A DNA stretch of 32,205 bases from a virus. The position numbers and the translations under genes are program-made. A model generated the notes under the pieces. That model did no database searches. It was not told the DNA's origin and saw nothing but the letters and a program-made list of their open reading frames with translations. The stretch covers positions 1 to 32,205 of IMG/VR virus record IMGVR_UViG_3300012954_000041; one strand, written 5' to 3'. Position 1 is the first letter of the stretch. Every line of letters starts with the position of its first letter. This document shows positions 29,579 through 32,205 of the stretch, piece after piece.

Positions 29579-30003
29579 TAGTTCTTGAGGGTGCCTTTAC
29601 GATAAACCGTGTCAGGATCAATATCAATTTCAACGGACCCGAAGTCCCTAACAAATTTTTCAGAATCAAGGTTGACTGCTTTATCCCACTCTTCTGTTGC
29701 AATAGTGAGGAAGGGACTGCGGACGTAGGATTTTAGGTATTTATGGAACCCCCGCAATCTTGCTAAATTATCTCCAGCATCAATATATCTCAATAGTGCC
29801 AATCTATTCTCTGGTCTGTGGTAATGTAGGTTGACACCCCAAAATACTGTGCCTCTTTCTACCGCAATCATATAGCACAATGGGTTGCGGTCATAGAAAG
29901 GCAATTGCTCTGCTGTTTTCGCTGTATATTGAAACAGAGCAATTCTGCCAGGAATAGGTCTTCCTTCTAAAGTAGACTTTGGGAATTCATCTCTATATTC
30001 CAA
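29578..30003 (-). CDS. Conserved structural-operon protein of unknown function
   Basis: 141 residues. PIPGRIALFQYTAKTAEQLPFYDRNPLCYMI, VFWGVNLHYHRPENRLALLRY and KYLKSYVRSPFLTIATEEWDKAVNL. The arrangement LP(F/Y)YDR.PL...... GVNLHY. resembles a protein repeatedly seen in T4-like phages near head or tail completion genes, but I cannot name it. TTG start with AAGGA ribosome site; it overlaps gp4 by 11 bases and the gp48 ATG by one. Virion or assembly role inferred from position. Confidence 0.72.
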   Translation of the reverse strand: MEYRDEFPKSTLEGRPIPGRIALFQYTAKTAEQLPFYDRNPLCYMIAVERGTVFWGVNLHYHRPENRLALLRYIDAGDNLARLRGFHKYLKSYVRSPFLTIATEEWDKAVNLDSEKFVRDFGSVEIDIDPDTVYRKGTLKN

Positions 30004-30424
30004 GTTCCTTCTCCGTCATGACTTGAAACTCCCATCGGCGGTCAGCACAGAACTCCTCTGCTGCCTTCCACTTTGCTTGGTTTTTGGCATATTCGAGAGT
30101 TTCATAGAGATGCTTTTTGGTCTTCCTTTTTGTTGTTGGAGGAGCACACTGCTTAGCAGGTTTGATCTCAATAATCTTCTCAATAACCTGACCCTTTACA
30201 TTCTTGTATTTGATGTAAAAGTCAGGGAAGTACCTACGGATACGTTTGGTCGTAGGATCATAATATGGAATATGAAACTCTTCAGATGCCCAGAATAAAA
30301 TGTTCTCATTCTTGTCGCAATAGACCATAAACTTACGTTCCCAGAGAGAGCGATAGATTATGTTTCTGGAATCCCCTTTATACTTTCTCGGATTCGACGG
30401 CCTATACCGACCTTGATATGACAT
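29993..30424 (-). CDS. 4: Head completion protein gp4
   Basis: 143 residues from the ATG at 30424. IIYRSLWERKFMVYCDKNENILFWASEEFHIPYYDP, RRYFPDFYIKYK and IEIKPAKQ match gp4/50 of T4-like phages, an endonuclease-like fold (E...D...ExK) that finishes DNA-filled heads before tail joining. The catalytic-type residues Glu, Asp and Glu-x-Lys are visible. An upstream ATG at 30466 would add 14 residues but would place the late promoter box (30448-30455) inside the coding region, so 30424 is preferred. First gene of the minus-strand run. Confidence 0.87.
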   Translation of the reverse strand: MSYQGRYRPSNPRKYKGDSRNIIYRSLWERKFMVYCDKNENILFWASEEFHIPYYDPTTKRIRRYFPDFYIKYKNVKGQVIEKIIEIKPAKQCAPPTTKRKTKKHLYETLEYAKNQAKWKAAEEFCADRRWEFQVMTEKELGI

Positions 30425-30447
30425 ACATAGTATACTAGACCACTCTA

Positions 30448-30455
30448 TATTTAGA
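30448..30455 (-). promoter_or_regulatory. T4-type late promoter -10 box for gp4 operon
   Basis: TCTAAATA on the minus strand, seven of eight to TATAAATA, 24 bases upstream of the gp4 ATG. It drives gp4, the 141-residue gene, gp48 and gp53. Confidence 0.55.
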
Positions 30456-30459
30456 GGTA

Positions 30460-31416
30460 ATGTCAAAACCCGCTGCAGTTATAAGTGACTCTAACAGGAG
30501 AATTCTGAAGACTGATGACCTTTACCTCGGCAAGACCAGGGCAGGGGGTATTGTTCCCGCCTTCAACAACATTTATGATGTAACGATTGATTTTGCGGGG
30601 GATAAAACTAGCACTCTGGCAAACCATATCAAATCGACGGTGCTGTATGAGACTGATGAACCTCCTGGAAGTTACCTTTCTCTGTTTTGCTCAGAGGCAC
30701 TTCTTCCTGGAAGTCAGTTTCAAACTTCCTCTGTTGATGGACTTCGCCAGGGTTTGCAACAACAATATGCTTTGTATCGTAGATATCCCGATATCAACCT
30801 GACTTGGTATTCTCAAAGAGATTACTTTACTAATGATGTGTTCAATGCCTGGATGGAATTCATCGCTCCTCCGGATTTTGGTAAAGACACAGTAAATTTG
30901 GATGAAAAACTGAAAGGGAGTAATCCTTCTAGAAGGTTGAGATATCCAGATCAGTACAAGTGTAATTTGGAGATCACGTCATTTAGTCGTGACGCTAGCA
31001 ATCCCAGTTACATCACATATCATATTAGAAGAGCATTCCCAACTAACATCATTGCTGCTCCTTTGGCATATGGAAAAGCAGAATTGATCAAGACTACAGT
31101 ATCTTTTGCTTACGAAACATACTACATTGGTCGTCAAGGTAGTTCTGCTAATGTTACTAAAGCAAATACTAGGGGGATTGAACTACCTCTCAACCCTGAA
31201 ATAGTAATCGACGGGAGTGATCCGTTACCTAGGGAGGATAGGGAGACTCTTGGTAACGAAGAACCATCTCGTACTAAACTGACACCAGAATCTGGTACAA
31301 GTCTTGATTCTAATTTCAGAACTTTTAGACAACTCAAACCCCTACCCCCTAGTGCTACTAAACCGCTTCCCGATGTATTCAACAGTCCTGGGGAGAGATC
31401 TTTCGGGACACCCTAA
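30460..31416 (+). CDS. Tail-tube-fold baseplate protein, gp54-like
   Basis: 318 residues. SLFCSEALLPGSQF, PDINLTWYSQRDYFTNDVFNAWMEFI, YPDQYKCNLEITSFSRD, YHIRRAFPTNIIAAPLAYG and ELIKTTVSFAYETYYIG are the successive strands typical of the tail-tube fold (T4 gp19/gp54/gp48). The C-terminal ~90 residues are Pro/Ser/Thr-rich and probably disordered. The equivalent could be gp54, the tube initiator, but identity with another tube-fold protein cannot be excluded. GAGG ribosome site before the ATG; diverges from gp4. Confidence 0.7.
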   Translation: MSKPAAVISDSNRRILKTDDLYLGKTRAGGIVPAFNNIYDVTIDFAGDKTSTLANHIKSTVLYETDEPPGSYLSLFCSEALLPGSQFQTSSVDGLRQGLQQQYALYRRYPDINLTWYSQRDYFTNDVFNAWMEFIAPPDFGKDTVNLDEKLKGSNPSRRLRYPDQYKCNLEITSFSRDASNPSYITYHIRRAFPTNIIAAPLAYGKAELIKTTVSFAYETYYIGRQGSSANVTKANTRGIELPLNPEIVIDGSDPLPREDRETLGNEEPSRTKLTPESGTSLDSNFRTFRQLKPLPPSATKPLPDVFNSPGERSFGTP

Positions 31417-31422
31417 TAAATA
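31415..31422 (+). promoter_or_regulatory. T4-type late promoter -10 box for gp26
   Basis: AATAAATA followed by CC, seven of eight, overlapping the upstream stop and 21 bases before the gp26-like ATG. Confidence 0.5.
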
Positions 31423-31443
31423 CCTGTACTGAATTGAATTGTT

Positions 31444-32172
31444 ATGCCACTGCCTAAGGTTGTAACACCTGTTTTTGAGGTAAATCTGCTATCGACTGGT
31501 AAACCGGTCAGATATCGACCATTCCTGGTCAAGGAAGAGAAAGCACTATTGATTGCACTTGAAAGTGGTAATGATAAAACCATCATTGCTACTGTAAAAG
31601 ATGTTCTCAAAGCATGCGTAGTCACTCGGGGAGTAAAGATTGATACTCTCCCCTCATTTGATCTTGAATACCTATTTTTGAACATCCGAGGTAAGTCAGT
31701 TGGTGAGACTGTAGAACTGCTGGTCACTTGTGCTGACGATGAGGATACTAAGGTTCCTTTGATGGTTCATATGTCAGAGATCGGTCTGGATGTTCCTGAT
31801 GGTCATACTGACACTATTGAACTTGATGGAGGAATCTCTATCAAGATGAAGTATCCATCTATGGATGAGTTCCTGAAAAACAACTTCAGTGTTACTCAAC
31901 AAACTAACAAAGACACGGTGGATGAGGCATTCAAGGTAATTGCCAAGTGCATTGACACTGTGTTTACTGAAGAGGAAGCATGGTCTGCTAGTGACTGCAC
32001 TCAAACAGAACTGGTGAAGTTTATTGAGCAGTTGAGTTCAGCACAGTTCCAGAAGATTGAAAACTTCTTCTCCAGCATGCCTAAATTGAGGTATGAGGGC
32101 AAGGTGACTAACCCAAATACTGAAGTTGTGACTGATGTAGTTGTTGAAGGGATGTCAAATTTTTTCGGATAA
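31444..32172 (+). CDS. 26: Baseplate hub assembly protein, gp26-like
   Basis: 242 residues. PLPKVVTPVFEVNLLSTGKPVRYRPFLVKEEKALLIA is the characteristic start of the T4_baseplate (gp26) family, followed by KDVLKACV, FDLEYLFLNIRGKSVGE, and a helical C-terminal half. It acts in the baseplate central hub or its assembly. Late promoter box just upstream; TAATG overlap with the next gene. Confidence 0.87.
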   Translation: MPLPKVVTPVFEVNLLSTGKPVRYRPFLVKEEKALLIALESGNDKTIIATVKDVLKACVVTRGVKIDTLPSFDLEYLFLNIRGKSVGETVELLVTCADDEDTKVPLMVHMSEIGLDVPDGHTDTIELDGGISIKMKYPSMDEFLKNNFSVTQQTNKDTVDEAFKVIAKCIDTVFTEEEAWSASDCTQTELVKFIEQLSSAQFQKIENFFSSMPKLRYEGKVTNPNTEVVTDVVVEGMSNFFG

Positions 32173-32205
32173 TGCTATATCACACGACTCTTGATGTGTG
32201 CATGG
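32172..32205 (+). CDS. Start of a further gene, cut by window edge
   Basis: The ATG overlaps the gp26-like stop (TAATG) and opens an 11-codon frame, MLYHTTLDVCM, to the edge. In T4 gp51 follows gp26, so a hub protein is possible, but the fragment is too short to identify. Confidence 0.5.
   Translation, partial: MLYHTTLDVCM

Noticed and set aside
1-32205. tRNA genes, CRISPR arrays, insertion sequences, integrase or attachment sites
   Set aside because: I read for cloverleaf-like T-arm motifs, regularly spaced repeats and transposase motifs and found none; a tRNAscan run would be the decisive test.

Overview
The window is about 32 kb of a T4-like cyanomyovirus genome (a tailed phage of marine Synechococcus or Prochlorococcus). 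Two signals coexist. One is a set of photosynthesis genes: psbA, psbD, petE (plastocyanin) and petF (ferredoxin). The other is a T4-type core: phoH, gp33-like, gp59, gp32, gp53, gp48, gp4 and gp26-like genes. Genes are packed end to end with ATGA, TAATG or GTGA overlaps. T4-type late promoter -10 boxes (NATAAATA/NCTAAATA) and consensus sigma70 promoters (TTGACA-N17-TATAAT) are both present. I recognised no tRNA, CRISPR array, transposon or hli gene.

Layout. (1) 1-5424: the end of a 2OG-Fe(II) oxygenase, then four coupled genes carrying six copies of one ~270-residue glycosyltransferase-like (DUF616/TOD1-MUCI70-like) unit; the first gene is a three-unit fusion. (2) 5425-8308: structured leader, psbA, a small gene, psbD and a small membrane/secreted protein. 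(3) 8394-11710: a secreted His-repeat protein with an HEXXH motif, two small membrane proteins, a glycine-amidinotransferase-like enzyme, plastocyanin and ferredoxin. (4) 11742-15674: small hypothetical and membrane genes, an oxygenase-like gene, glutaredoxin, a radical SAM gene and three short genes. (5) 15671-19450: thyX, a carbamoyltransferase split into N and C genes, a second N-domain gene without its own C domain, and a second radical SAM gene. (6) 19472-26242: phoH, a PD-(D/E)XK nuclease, gp33-like, a third radical SAM gene, gp59, a DUF1825-like protein, an AT-rich SGNH-like gene, an ABM-fold protein, small genes and gp32. (7) 26246-27431: two more oxygenases. (8) 27417-30424 (minus strand): gp53, gp48, a conserved protein and gp4. 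(9) 30460-32205 (plus strand): a tail-tube-fold baseplate protein, gp26-like, and the start of another gene.

How it works together. The photosynthesis genes should sustain photosystem II and electron flow in the infected host. ThyX, the nuclease, gp59 and gp32 serve DNA synthesis, gp33 serves late transcription, and the minus-strand and terminal genes build baseplate and head. The accessory modules (carbamoyltransferase, radical SAM, oxygenases, DUF616 array, SGNH, amidinotransferase) look like a small-molecule, nucleobase or glycan modification repertoire of unknown product.

Most interesting signals: a dispersed ~70-nt element at 17852 and 26814 whose second hairpin shows compensatory changes between copies; the six-unit DUF616 array; repeated nesting of promoters with terminator hairpins; a gp32 leader with early and late promoters and a possible pseudoknot; and the N-C-N carbamoyltransferase arrangement.
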